Below are positions 32,508 through 43,279 of a DNA stretch of 64,000 nt, piece after piece. Each line of letters starts with the position of its first letter. Within the stretch, counting starts at the first letter, position 1. The position numbers were made by a program, and so were the translations under genes. The notes beneath the pieces were generated by a model. That model was not told the origin of the DNA and did no database searches. It saw nothing but the letters and a program-made list of their open reading frames with translations. Source of the stretch: Astropecten irregularis (Eukaryota > Echinodermata > Asteroidea > Paxillosida > Astropectinidae); assembly GCA_963971285.1 (NCBI GenBank), contig OZ020254.1, positions 20,118,932-20,182,931 of the forward strand. Reading direction: 5' to 3'.

Positions 32508-34599
32508 TAGTTGCGATGATCGTAACCCTAGGTCTGACATGGGGACCGTGGGACCTTAGGGTTACGAGAAAACGTGTTCAAAATGTTTGGGAATGACATT
32601 TTGGCCAACTCCTGAAGTACGTCTCCACTTAGTTTTCCACTTTCCAAAATCCAAACACAAAATCTGACTACATGGATCTGATTGGTACTTATCAATGAGT
32701 CATATAAAACCACTTTGAATATCGAAAGATCATTATTTTCAGAAATAATGACCCAAAACTTACCGAAGGTGTCGAGATTCCCTCCGTTTGCCGTCAGTCG
32801 GCCATTTTGAATAGTGCGCAGCGTGACATCTCGACCAAATCACGTCATGCGAAATGCCGTTTTGGCTGTTCCACCTTTCAAACTCCAACTCGCAGCCCTA
32901 TGGAGGGGGTGTTCCCCGAATAACACGTGCGCTGTAATACCGTGTACACGCATATCGTCTACAGTATGGAGGACGGTTGTTTGCCCATGTCAAGCTGCCG
33001 CTGATAATTCAAATCTTTCATCATGAACTGAAGGAAATTGCTAAGATTTTCAAATGATTTCCTTTATGAATGGTCCCACAAACAGACAAATGTTAGCAAG
33101 TCACAAACTCGGTGCCGACCCAATCCATGATCAAACAGAAATAAAAAGGTCATCCACCTCATCACAGATCGCCGCAGTGGTCGGAATTAACGGTGGACTG
33201 AAAAATATATCCGGTCATCAATTACACCAAAAATGATCATACCCGGGAGGACAGTGAGGACATATTCCAAAAAGTATCACAGGAATATTCCATCGGAAAA
33301 ACCACAATTTCTTACTGCAAATCTGTAGTTCTAGTTCTGTATACCGAGCCGGCCGCGGCTGTGTGACGTGAGCCACCGTCCGTATACGGTAACGAACCCG
33401 GCCGCGATCCAAAAAGGTACCGACCGAGCGCAACATACACTTCCATTTCAAGCCCACGGCGAATTCTGTACCGAGCCGGCCGGCCGTGAGCTACCGTCCG
33501 TAACGGTGGAACGAACCCGGCCGCTATCCAAAGAGGTAGGCCTTCCGACCGCGCGCAAGCCCACGGCACATGTAATGTACTGGTTGAGACTTTCGCTGGT
33601 GCACGTACACAATGTACGTTAACTACGTTTGCTTTGAAACTGTGGCTATACGCACGCGGATACCAGGCTGTCTTTCTCTGCGGTGTGGGCAATGTTTTTA
33701 CGTCTTAATTTTTTAATGCGATCGGCGGTCGGTTTCGAAAGGATTTCACGATACATTTTTTTAGATTAAGTATAATTATGAAAAGAGTGTTTCTACTTCG
33801 CCAATTGAACAAAATATCTGAGTGAAATTCAAGTAAGATTTTTAAGCTGATCAGCCTACGATTTACGGTACTTTGGAAGGACGGTCGATCAGAATCATTT
33901 AGATCTCGCAACGAAATAACCATGGAGGTATAAAACGCATACATATCGTGTATAATACACTCCATTTCTTTCTCCATGAATCGTATTTTCGCATGTGTTC
34001 GATGTCGGCCTGTGTTGGATGTCGGGAAAAAATCACGCCGTATACGTTTTTCTTCACCTGTCATATCAGAAGAGCGGCGGAAAATAAACTTAATTCGGCA
34101 GTTTCGGCACACGGGTCTGGTCAATTCAATAACCTGTGCTTACGCTCACACACTGTATGCGATATGCCGTGTGTAGCACTGTACAACGCACGTGACACGA
34201 GCCCTCCATAGGGCTGCGAGTTTGAGTTTGAAAGGTGGAACAGCCAAAACGGCATTTCGCGTGACGTGATTTGGTCGAGATGGCACACTGCGCACTATTC
34301 AAAATGGCCGACTGACGGCAAACGGAGGGAATTTCGACACCTTCGGTAAGTTTTGGGTCATTTTTTCTGAATATAATGATCTTTCGATATTCAAAGTGGT
34401 TTTATATGACTCATTGATAAGTACCAATCACATCCATGTAGTCAGATTTTGTGTTTGGATTTTGGAAAGTGGAAAACTAAGTGGAGACGTACTTCAGGAG
34501 TTGGCCAAAATGTCATTCCCAAACATTTTGAACACGTTTTCTCGTAACCCTAAGGTCCCAGTCCCCATGTCAGACCTAGGGTTACGATCATCGCAACTA
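32508..34599. mobile_element. Long-TIR foldback element, 2.1 kb, 9-bp target duplication
   Basis: The ends are exact inverted copies: TAGTTGCGATGATCGTAACC at 32508 and its complement ending at 34599. They are flanked by the direct repeat GACGAAATG (32499-32507 and 34600-34608). The arms are about 465 bp and nearly identical over the first 400. Each arm carries, pointing outward, AAAATGGCCGACTGACGGCA followed about 45 bases later by a TTCG|GTAAGTTTT donor-like site. Long TIRs and a 9-bp duplication suggest a Mutator-like element. No transposase is recognisable in the 1.2-kb centre, so it looks non-autonomous. Confidence 0.85.
33335..33565. repeat. CpG-rich tandem repeat inside the foldback element
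   Basis: Two diverged units of about 130 bp share ACCGAGCCGGCCG, GAGC(C/T)ACCGTCCGTA, GAACCCGGCCGC and AAGCCCACGGC. This makes the centre of the element much more GC-rich than its surroundings. Confidence 0.7.
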
Positions 34600-34608
34600 G
34601 ACGAAATG

Positions 34609-35268
34609 ATACAGTAGACGATACTTCAATTTTATTTTTTTTTATGTTTTTTTAAATGTTTTTTTGCAATGGAACTCGCAGGTTTGGCTAACCATAGAAG
34701 AGCTTGGGCTAACTTATCGCTAAGCAAGCACTGATAGCCATAGCTAGCTAGAGTTCCTAGCTCTATGACTATATGTGATAACTAATTTAGAATTTGCTTG
34801 CCATGAAAATGAAATAAACTTTCTATGGGTTTGAGAATAAAGCAGTTAAACTTCACAAAATCATGTACTACTAGTCAGAATAATTGTCGGAGAGAGGCAT
34901 GTTCGTCATTTTTTTTCAATTTACAAAACTATATATCGCTGCCCAGAAGATAAAGTGTCCTCAAAATGCCTATGGGTCGGGAATACCGAACACAGCAAGC
35001 AGTGGCTTAAGGGGGCTTTAGGAACATAATACACTCATGCATGGCTGGATGGTACACTGTATGTAGTCTAAAAAATGATGAAAGAAAAAACGGACACTAA
35101 AATGGACTCAATTGACTGAAACTACTCTAGCGAAAAAAAAACTCACGATGGCCACAAGAGGGCGCTATATTGCACTCAACCTAAACTTGCACACAGCCCA
35201 AACATGTTGATCAACAGACCTGTTTTTTTAGTCTAGGTACATTTTGTTTCAAGTTAGCTGAATCAAAC
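34609..35268. other. MGMT upstream region
   Basis: AT-rich sequence between the foldback element and the MGMT start. The TSS is not evident. AAGAGGGCGCTATATTGCAC near 35157-35176 is the only CpG-bearing stretch of note. Confidence 0.35.
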
Positions 35269-36948
35269 ATGTCTAAGATGAGTGGACTCAGTGGAGTGTG
35301 TAGAAAAAGCAAAGCTGTTCTTCAAACACCTATTGGACCTGTTAGTGTGACAGCGTGTAAAATAGGAATCCATGACATCACATTGACTGCAGCTTCAAAG
35401 CTACCAAAAGAAAAGTAAACAATTTAAATGGCTTTGTATACTATTATATTAGCACTAATCACAATATAAATCATTTTAGAGGTGGGGGATATACATGTAC
35501 TGTAAACAGATTATAGAATAATAGAACAGTCTCCATCACTTTAACCCTAACCCACAGTTTTACCCACCCGCATACCACAATTTGCCACAACTGGTTTTTC
35601 CTATGGTAAGTGTGGGATCCTGAATACCACAATACATCACATCGTGGTTTATATGGTAATGCATGGATTCCAGTCCCCCTGTGGAGACTGTGGTAATGTG
35701 TGGTAAGCAGCTCTTGTCTTGTGTGGTAGGTGCTGAGGGTAAGGGTTAACATCCAGTCCCCTTTGGAGACTGTGGTAATGTGTGATAAGCAGCTCTTGTC
35801 TTGTGTGGTAAGTGCAGAGGGTTAGGGTTAACCCAAAGTGAATGTTGTTCATGTAGCTTTAATTGTTAGTTGTCTCCTTTGAAATAATAACTTCACTAAA
35901 ATTGTAATTGCGAGGATCTGTCCATGTGTATTTTAGTCCCCTCCCCTTTTATGCTATTTAGGGTCATGTGGTATTTCATATTTTTTAAGTGATTTTTTTA
36001 TTGATTTTCTAGAGTTACAACAGTCATCATTGAGGAGCCTGATGATAAGTCAGCACCCCTCAAGCAGTGCGTTGATTGGCTGATTTTGTACTTCAAGGAT
36101 GCTAAAGCAGCCAATCAAAAACCTCTGCCTCCACTACACCAACTAAATGCAAAAACAGGTTGGTAAACTTAGACACTTTATGAACTTAATAATGAAGACA
36201 CATCAATATTATTCTGTATGTACACAATTTCACTTGATATTGTGTGGTTAACAATTTAATTAGTAAAACTATTTTCTGAAAAAAGATGTTTTTACAGATT
36301 TATTCCAAACCGTACTTTGAATCAAACATGAAGCCTAGAAAATGTAGAAATGGTGTTTTTGAATATCAAACTTCTAATGGCAACAAATACTAACAATGCA
36401 CTGTGATGTTTCATGTATGGTGGCATATCTAAGAAAAATCCATAAGTTAAAAGCAAGACTTTAAATATTAAAAGGGTGCGAATTGTTAATAGCTTGTAAC
36501 AAATTTTGTGAATCGTCAAATAACCACAAGGGAAACTTACTGGATTAATCTGAAGTCATAGGAAGTGGACAAAGAAATGGTACAGCACCGGTATGGCATT
36601 CCAGTGGTTGCTGGTTCGAATCCTGCTCCAGTCAATTTTTAGTTATGACAACAAATTTTATTGACTCTACCAACAGAATCCTTCACATACAAAGTATGGA
36701 TGACGTTGATGGACCAAGTTCCCTGTGGTGAGACGGTTTCTTACGCCCAACTTGCAGCGATGGCAGGCAATGATAGAGCATGTAGAGCAGTAGGGGGCGC
36801 TATGAGGGCCAATCAGATCCCACTTCTGATCCCATGTCATCGTGTTACAGCAAGTGGTGGTGCCCTTGGAAACTATATGTCAGGGAAAGGAAATATCCTC
36901 AAGAAATGGCTGCTTGAGCATGAGGGAGCAAATGCAATTGAAATGTAG
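35269..36948 (+). CDS. MGMT: Methylated-DNA--protein-cysteine methyltransferase
   Basis: Three exons, 35269-35414, 36013-36158 and 36677-36948, join in phase to 564 nt, 187 aa (human 207). MGMT removes alkyl groups from O6-alkylguanine by irreversible transfer to its own cysteine. The N-terminal half has the family pattern [20 protein letters not shown] and [12 protein letters not shown]. The C-terminal exon holds the whole DNA-binding and catalytic core: [36 protein letters not shown] (acceptor Cys at residue 151) and [20 protein letters not shown]. Two ATGs (35269 and 35278) are close; the first is used here. Intron 1 contains a complete family F element and intron 2 a SINE piece 30 bases from the last acceptor. 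The gene diverges from CLINT1 and converges with MRPS26. Confidence 0.95.
35545..35827 (+). mobile_element. Family F element with TTAA at both sides
   Basis: TTAA (35541-35544) then CCCTAACCC at the left, and GGGTTAGGG then TTAA (35828-35831) at the right. The inside has two copies of the GTGTGGTAAGCAGCTCTTGT module. An internal GGGTAAGGGTTAACATCC suggests two fused units. It lies in MGMT intron 1. Confidence 0.75.
36505..36650. mobile_element. Rearranged tRNA-SINE fragment
   Basis: A minus-oriented SINE tail (TCAAATAACCACAAGGGAAA) is joined directly to a plus-oriented 3' half of the tRNA-like part (GCACCGGTATGGCATTCCAG, then GCTGGTTCGAATCCTGCTCC). It ends about 30 bases before the catalytic MGMT exon. 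Confidence 0.65.
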
Positions 36949-37834
36949 CTGATAGACAATACATGGATCCATTAGGCCAAGCCCTTTGACAAATTGACCA
37001 ATCACAACACCTAATTTAAGGTCTGATAGATTGCTGCCATTTTGTCCAACATAACTCTTTTCATTTTGTATTCTTTACTACATGTACATACTTTTCATTG
37101 AGATTACTTTTGTTTTGTATGTTCAAGGCAATTCTTTTACAAACCTGAGTTTTATTCTTAACCATGGTCAATTGGTGTTATTACACTGAAATATTGTCGA
37201 AATTTCTTTAATCGAAGACTCTGGAACATTTTGCTGAAAGTCAAAAATATCATTTCGGAGCAGTAGAAGCTATTTAAGAGCTAAAATAATGTGGTTTTTT
37301 TTAACCAGCATATTCACAACAGCCAAAAATGTATTAGTGTACATAATGTGAGTGCACTATCAGATTTGTTACTTGGACAAAACCGAAGAATGCAAAACAA
37401 TGTACCGGTATGTAACAGTAAGCACTCAATATTGAGAATGTAAACCTTTGGATTACATCATTACACACTACTGTACTTTCATACCATTACTCTGAAATCC
37501 CAAAGTTTTGTATGCCTTTGAGGTTCTTATTTGTCATCTCCATTGATATTTCTATTTAAGACCAACTATAACAAAGTAATTTCTGCTGGTTTCAGTAATT
37601 TTAATGTTGTAGGCAAAGTCATGGACCAGAAATAACATGCGTATTTTGTCTGAGAAACATCAAGCTGAAATAAAATTCCTTTTCTCGTTTGGTTAAATAC
37701 ATGTAATTGGTGTCCATGTTTTCTGGTGTGGCTCTGAAATAATTGTAGAATTCGTCCTCAAAGGATATTTCAATATCTTTACACAGTATGATATTTTTAC
37801 TGGAATTATCAATAATATTCAATAAGAGAAGAAT
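36949..37834. other. MGMT 3' UTR and spacer
   Basis: AT-rich sequence after the MGMT stop with no other exon. An AATAAA at 37669-37674 is a good candidate poly(A) signal about 720 bases from the stop. Confidence 0.45.
37669..37674 (+). other. Possible MGMT poly(A) signal
   Basis: AATAAA in the context GCTGAAATAAAATTCC, the clearest hexamer seen between the MGMT stop and the convergent MRPS26 gene. Confidence 0.4.
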
Positions 37835-37985
37835 TCCCATCCAGCCCTATGTTGGTGGTGTCCCTAATAGTCAATTATCTTTGTTGGTTTGGCAGTCAGA
37901 AGCCATGAAAACACTCACATACCGCTATATCCCAAGGATCATTGAAGATATGACCAGCATTTATAGCAATGCTGCAACCTGAGAA
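37835..37985 (-). mobile_element. tRNA-SINE 5' extension fragment
   Basis: The minus copy has only the part upstream of the tRNA head, with CCCTATGTTGGTGGTGTCCC, AGTCAATTATCTTTGTTGGT and CCGCTATATCCCAAGGATCA. It ends at AGCAATGCTGCAACCTGAGAAA. Confidence 0.65.
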
Positions 37986-38399
37986 ACAGTACATGTGGGA
38001 TCACTCAAAGAGGATACATCTTTTGAATTATAATCATCAAATGTTTGGTAAAAGTCTGACATTCCACAGTTAGTGTCAAATACTTTGGCTGTCCACAACA
38101 GATTCCATTGCATCAGTGCATTGAGGCTGTACATGTATCTAACTAAACCCCTCAAAAAAAGTTCTGCAACTCACGTTTGAGGGATAAAATCGTTTTTGTT
38201 ACTGATCTATGAAAAGTGAAAATGGGTATCATTGGAAAGCTTCATTATTCCTCTTTACAACGATGTGTCATTTGTTGTGATTATGTAATCATGGAATGTT
38301 TATTTCTCCCGAATAAACTGCAATGTCAGAAGTGAAATGTTGCAAAATGCAAATGAGAACACACCATGTTTGGACTGTGCTTTCACCAGTGTTGTATGA

Positions 38400-38530
38400 C
38401 TCGAGGCCGGCCTCGGCCTCGAGGCCGGAAATTTGCTGCCTCAGCCTTGGCCTTGGCCTTGTGGGTCCATGACTCGGCCTTGGCCTCGGCCTCGAAAGAA
38501 TTTTGAATGATGACTCGGCCCGAGGCCGGG
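38400..38530. repeat. (GGCCTC)-type simple repeat
   Basis: Repeated CTCGGC, CTTGGC and GAGGCC hexamers lie in the loop of the foldback element. It is the most GC-rich stretch of the neighbourhood and is itself partly palindromic (TCGAGGCCGG). Confidence 0.75.
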
Positions 38531-38827
38531 AAAAAAAATTATCTAAAACTGAAGGCTTCCACGCATCAGCGCATCAACGCCATTCATCAAACTAAGTCCA
38601 TCCTCAAAACGATTGGGAATTCACTGCTGAAAACAACAAATTTTGCAACTTTTCATTTTTGACAATGCTGCATATTTATCAGGACTGTACATTCCACGAT
38701 TACATTAGCGTAACAGATGGCACATCATTGTAAAGAGGAATAATGAAGCTTTCCAATGATACCAGTTTCACCGTTCATAGATCAGTCACAAAAAAGATAT
38801 CATCCATCTAACTTGAGTTGCAGAACT

Positions 38828-38833
38828 TTTATT
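38828..38833 (-). other. Probable MRPS26 poly(A) signal, inside a foldback arm
   Basis: AATAAA on the minus strand starts about 29 bases after the MRPS26 TGA (38862-38864). It lies within the terminal repeat of the foldback element, so the transposon appears to supply it. Confidence 0.45.
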
Positions 38834-38861
38834 GAGGAGTTAAGTAGCCTCTATGGAACCC

Positions 38862-41646
38862 TCAGCCTTGTTGAACTGGTATCTCCTTGACATTCTCATC
38901 GTCATTTTCGGCTTCAGGTTCTTGTCTTGTCTTGAGTCCTTCCCAACCTGACTCTTCTGGAAGCAGGATCTTGCCCTCTTTACTTATAGTGAAGTTATAA
39001 TCCTTGACATTGCTTAGGGATTCCTCGATCACATGCTGAACGTTGTCCAAAGTTATATAGGATTTACTTGCTTCCTGAAATTAAACCAGCAAAAAAAGAT
39101 CAGGTACGGTTAATAGAAACATTTAATGAGGATATTATGAAAAGAAATACTTATAATAAGTTTTTCCTCTTAAGCGACACTTGGCTTGCAGAGTGTTAAT
39201 AAGTAGTTGCCATTTCTTCAAGAGAAGAGTAAATGTTAAACCAACCCAACAAAAAAATGTAGGACAAGATGCCCATTCCTTAACCCCTTCAGCCCAGGAT
39301 TTTTATTTTGTTTTTACTGGGTTAATGTACCACAATGAGCAGATTGTTTGGAATAATAAAGGTTCATTGAACCTCTTGTTCCAGACTGTACCCCCATTCA
39401 AAGTATTTCAATGAGAACAACAAAGCAATCATGAATATTCTCACAACATGAGGCAAACTGCTATAGCAGCTTCCTTGGGGCCAATTTCATAGAGCTGCTT
39501 ATTAAGCACAATAAGCATGAAAAGTCTTCCTTGATCAAACAGGATTGCCAACCAAATATTCATGTGATGTTTCTCTGTTTTTGACTTGTACTCGGTCATT
39601 GTTTGCTGAGCATAACATTCACAAGGAGTTTTGGCTGGCATACTGATTTTGGTGCTTAAGCAGCTCTATGAATTTGGCCCCAGACGGAATGGATTAAAAA
39701 TACTATCATATGTCAATTATAGGGAAGCTTTACTTTTTCTTGTCGGACTCTGTCAGCTAGCTCCTCCAATCTTTGCCGTCTCTGCTCTTCAAGTTGAAGC
39801 ATCCTCTGCAACTTCCTCTCCTCCTTTTGACGATTTTCTTCAACGAGCCTCTCTTCTCTGTTTGAAGAATGTTGATTCAGGTAAAATCATGTTTAGTTGA
39901 ATTCTATTCAGTTCACATTTATTTCCATACTTGTACAAGGGTCTACGCAATGTAAAGCCCAACAAAGTCATAACTTCAATGACATTTATTTTGAACAAGA
40001 CTAGGTACAAAATGGCTGGCCATGCGGTCTGGTGAACTCGAGTTGAAACGATTGCGAGTATACGTCAAATGTAGCGAGTGTTTTCGCTGAAATCATACCG
40101 GACATTAGGGTTAACATTATTGAGTGTATTCATTATTTCGTTTGTTCGTTTTGCAATTTGAATGGTGATCTTTGGAATGAAGTTGTAACCTTCCTGCGTC
40201 TGTGAATTTGCGTTTTTATTTTAGTTTTGTTTTAGGGCCTACGGTTTTCCAGTTATACAGTTTAACCTAGTCAGGGTCTCATGGCTTTGTCGGTTTGTAT
40301 TTCTTTCAAAACCGCTCAACCTTACCCCTAGTCATATCTCAGATAATGAAGTATCATACCCATACCGTATAGCTCTGGTACGTTGGTTCTCTTGTTGGTT
40401 CCATTCTAGTACACGTAGATGTTCTTCATGTTCCTTCTGAGCACGCTCCTCAGCAGACCCTCCCTCCGCTGTCTCAGTTTTCTTTTGAACAAGCTCCTCT
40501 TGGAACATCTTCCTGTCAAACCATACAATGAAAAAAAATATCAATTAACCCTAACCCACTTGAGCCTTTTATATAACTACCCTCCTCAATCCTTCAAAAT
40601 CCTCATAGGGACATAGTTAAAAAACAGCATTCCTCCTCAATCCTCCATAATCCTCCAGTGATCTCACTTATACTCAAAATGAGAGGTACCTGAATCCTGA
40701 ATCCTTCAAAATCCTTCGGTGGCCATACCTCAAAAAATGCGTTTATCCTGAATCCTTGCAACTCCTCAAGTGGTCCTCACTTGAAAATGACATTATATCC
40801 TGAATCCTCCGAAATCCTCCAAACTACCAGAAGGATTTTGGAGGATTGAGGAGGGTTAGGGTTAATGTATAAAATGAAGTGTGCTAAAACTTTTTTAACC
40901 ATTCAAAAATCACTTTCTAGAATTAAGCAACCCTAGTATTAAAATAGTTTAGTTTTCGGAATTTTGAATGCTGTTTTCACTGAGAAAATGAGTCACCATC
41001 TGCCCCAGTTTTGTGGCAAAACGGCAGTTTAGTGTGTTTTCTCTGTTATAAATCTTATTTTTCCGAAACCCCTGCCATTGCCAACTTTTCCAACCCTTCC
41101 TTAGCTTGCCGACATCAAAATGGATCATACCAAATTACCAATTGTTTATGCATTTTATGTGAGTTTGGTAGAATAAAGTGTAATTCTTTTCTATCATACA
41201 TGTATATTTGTGATTGTTATTTAAATTTGGGACCCCCTGGCCCTCCACTCGCCAGAATGAACATGAATACGTTGCGTCGCGAATGCTGTGCAGTATGATA
41301 AAATCATAGAATGTCCCGAACAATCAGCAATATAGCTGAAAGAAAAAGAGTGCAGTATTGTAAATAAATGCCAACGACAAGTAGTAACGTAGACTTACTT
41401 TATCGCCCTGACGATGGTTCTGTAGTTAGCAGTCTTCTTAGTAAGAAAGTCAAACTCCCAGGGATCAATCGGTGTTGGAATTCTCTTGTAGTCAAGTTTG
41501 GATTTAGCTTTAGGATCAGTTCTCATTTTACGCCAGCGAACACATTGCAATGACACGGCTGACATTGCAACTGTTGGGTCCCATGCTGTGCACAAACCAA
41601 TGCGAGTCACAACCAAGTTGCTGCATCTTGCAAACATTGCTGTCAT
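38862..41646 (-). CDS. MRPS26: Mitochondrial small ribosomal subunit protein mS26
   Basis: CDS exons in gene order: 41646-41399, 40512-40366, 39857-39734 and 39074-38862; 732 nt, 243 aa (human 205). It is a structural protein of the mitochondrial 28S subunit. Matches to the family: a basic N-terminal leader followed by RWRKMRTDPKAKSKL (human has RKTRHDPLAKSKI); PIDPWEFDFLTKKTANYRTI; LEWNQQENQRTRAIREERL (human AWNQAENRR...); a long Glu/Arg-rich helix; then KSYITLDNVQHVIEESLSNV and KDYNFTISKEGKILLPE. The C-terminus is extended by an acidic tail absent in human. The first ATG (41646) is used; a second lies at 41637. Introns carry a family F-type element (intron 1-2 side, 40549-40861) and a family C MITE (39477-39681). 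Confidence 0.9.
39477..39681. mobile_element. Family C MITE
   Basis: GGGGCCAATTTCATAGAGCT at the left pairs with AGCTCTATGAATTTGGCCCC at the right. The body is the inverse of the 19.7-kb copy (GAAAAGTCTTCCTTGATCAA, then CATTGTTTGCTGAGCATAAC). It lies in the last MRPS26 intron. Confidence 0.85.
40549..40861. mobile_element. Family F-like element with TTAA-CCCTAACCC ends
   Basis: TTAA (40545-40548), CCCTAACCC, then GGGTTAGGG and TTAA (40862-40865): exact palindromic ends 313 bp apart. The interior is different from other F copies: degenerate AATCCTCC/AATCCTTCAAAATCCTC repeats. It lies in MRPS26 intron 1. Confidence 0.75.
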
Positions 41647-42024
41647 CGAAACTCAGCAAACTCAGAAAATCGACAAATTTTCCTGAATTTTTCGGGACTA
41701 GTAATAGCAGTACTTCCAGTTACACGAAGTGTGCTTGAGTGTTGTAAAATCGGACCAAAGTAAGTTGAAAGAAGTAGAAGTTGAACTAAACAAGTGAACC
41801 TAATTCAGTACTTGTGCCGGGTGGCTTGTGCACTGCAATAACATGTGTAAATGTAATGTGTATACTGCACTGCGTTCGTTTACCCTCCTCGGGACATCCC
41901 TGACCTGGGAATGGTCGTGTATTATGCACAAAACAAGGGAGAGGATACGAACGAGGTTGACTGTGGTCGACTCGTGTGAACTTTACGAACGTATTTAGCG
42001 CATTGCACGATGGGCAGGGTGCTT

Positions 42025-42037
42025 TGACCTTTGACCC
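42025..42037 (-). promoter_or_regulatory. DR1 nuclear-receptor site upstream of MRPS26
   Basis: TGACCTTTGACCC is a direct repeat of AGGTCA half sites spaced by one base when read on the minus strand (GGGTCAAAGGTCA). It lies about 380 bases upstream of the MRPS26 start, in the MRPS26/NSD divergent region. DR1 sites bind RXR heterodimers, HNF4 and related receptors. Function is inferred. Confidence 0.5.
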
Positions 42038-42304
42038 AACGAATTTGCTCACATGCTGAGATTACCCTTTCCAGTCTTTATTTGTTCTTTGTTTATTCAC
42101 CGAGTGTTTTGAACATTTAAGATGTTTTTGTAGCCTAGAAAAACTACCCAATGACTCTTGCTTAATTAATTTATGAAAAAACAAGGAGATTACAAAGAAT
42201 ATGTGTTGGGAAATGAACAAAGGAGCGTGTAGATAAGATTTCTGCCCCAAGGTACATTCGGTAAATTCCGGCCACGATCGGATCACTTCGTCAACTTCCG
42301 TTGA

Positions 42305-42333
42305 CCAATGAGAACAAAGTATTTTTTGGCGCC
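42305..42333 (+). promoter_or_regulatory. CCAAT box and E2F-type site
   Basis: CCAAT at 42305-42309 is followed by TTTTTTGGCGCC ending at 42332, an E2F-like consensus. This is the best core-promoter candidate for the NSD gene, whose coding start is spliced at 44406. A first exon near 42.3-42.4 kb is possible but not proven. Confidence 0.4.
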
Positions 42334-42622
42334 GTAACATTTCGGCAAACATCGGGTCTCAGTTGATTGATCATCGTACTGAGGTTGCGAAAAGAGGAGC
42401 CAAGCTGACCAAGTTAGCCTCAAAAAGGTTCGAATATATTAATTTAGAAATGCACATTTCATTTACCATATGCAAATTACTATTGCTGTGTACTTTGAAA
42501 TATATAATATTGTCTTTTTGTGATATTTATATTAATGTAAACGTCCACAAAATGATTTTTGGCTCTTACTAAATATTGCCAATAAAATTATAAAATGGCC
42601 TCTCGTGCATAAGACATAGGAC

Positions 42623-43279
42623 GATTTTGGGTCATCTCGTACCCAAGTTAACTCGTACCCAAGTCATCTCGTACCCAAGTTAACTCGTACCCAAGTCATC
42701 TCGTACCCAAGTTAACTCGTACCCAAGTCAAGTCGTACCCAAGTCAAGTCGTACCCAAGTCAACTCGTACCCCTAGCAATTGTGAATAAAATCCCGTTCG
42801 TGTAGACTGTGACATTTTAGTTATCGTATTTTAATGTCTCTTTTAATCGAAAAAATCACATTAACTTCAAAATTATTATTTATCCGCCTCCAAAAAAATC
42901 CTATTTCAAAATCAATTGAACAACACCCCACCCCTCACCGTCCGTGTCAAAATTAACAAACTATTAAAACACAGCAAAATTAAAACAAACAGACAGTAAG
43001 CCTAGTTCAAGGGTTGTAGTTTTATATATTCATCTTAATTCAACCTTTACATAGATGTCAATTTAATACAAGTACGTAGTATGACGGCTTCGAAGTCTGT
43101 TGGCGGCAGCCGCATGCCTTGTGCAATAATGGGGTACGACTTGACTCGGGTACGACTTAACTTGGGTACGAGTTAACTTGGGTACAAGATGACTTGGGTA
43201 CGAGTTGACTTGGGTGTCATTTTTGGGGTACGAGTTGACTTGGGTACGAGTTAACTTGGGTGCGACTTGACCCATTTCG
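42623..43279. mobile_element. Foldback element made of 16-bp tandem units
   Basis: The left arm (about 42632-42772) is eight or nine copies of GTACCCAAGT(T/C)AACTC-like 16-mers. The right arm (about 43132-43273) holds the same units inverted (GAGTTAACTTGGGTAC). Ends are GATTTTGGGTCA and TGACCCATTTCG. The direct repeat CATAGGAC flanks both sides (42615-42622 and 43280-43287), a likely 8-bp target duplication. The spacer is AT-rich and has no reading frame of note. It lies between MRPS26 and NSD. Confidence 0.8.

Larger units (their letters stand above)
38148..38839. mobile_element. Foldback element beside the MRPS26 stop
   Basis: Arms of about 190 bp (38148-38340 and 38640-38839) are inverted copies. 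Both contain AGTTCTGCAACTCA near the end and TATCATTGGAAAGCTTCATT further in. The right arm ends 22 bases from the MRPS26 stop codon and contains that gene's only nearby AATAAA. Confidence 0.75.

Noticed and set aside
33312-34124. Transposase candidate in the centre of the 2.1-kb foldback element (frames of 126 and 139 codons, minus strand)
   Set aside because: No transposase or zinc-finger motif is visible and the first frame is the complement of a CpG-rich tandem repeat.
35541-35831. Interstitial telomere tract
   Set aside because: CCCTAACCC occurs once per end and in inverted orientation, not as a (TTAGGG)n array.
42632-43273. CRISPR-like regular repeats
   Set aside because: Units are contiguous 16-mers without spacers, arranged as inverted arms in an animal genome.
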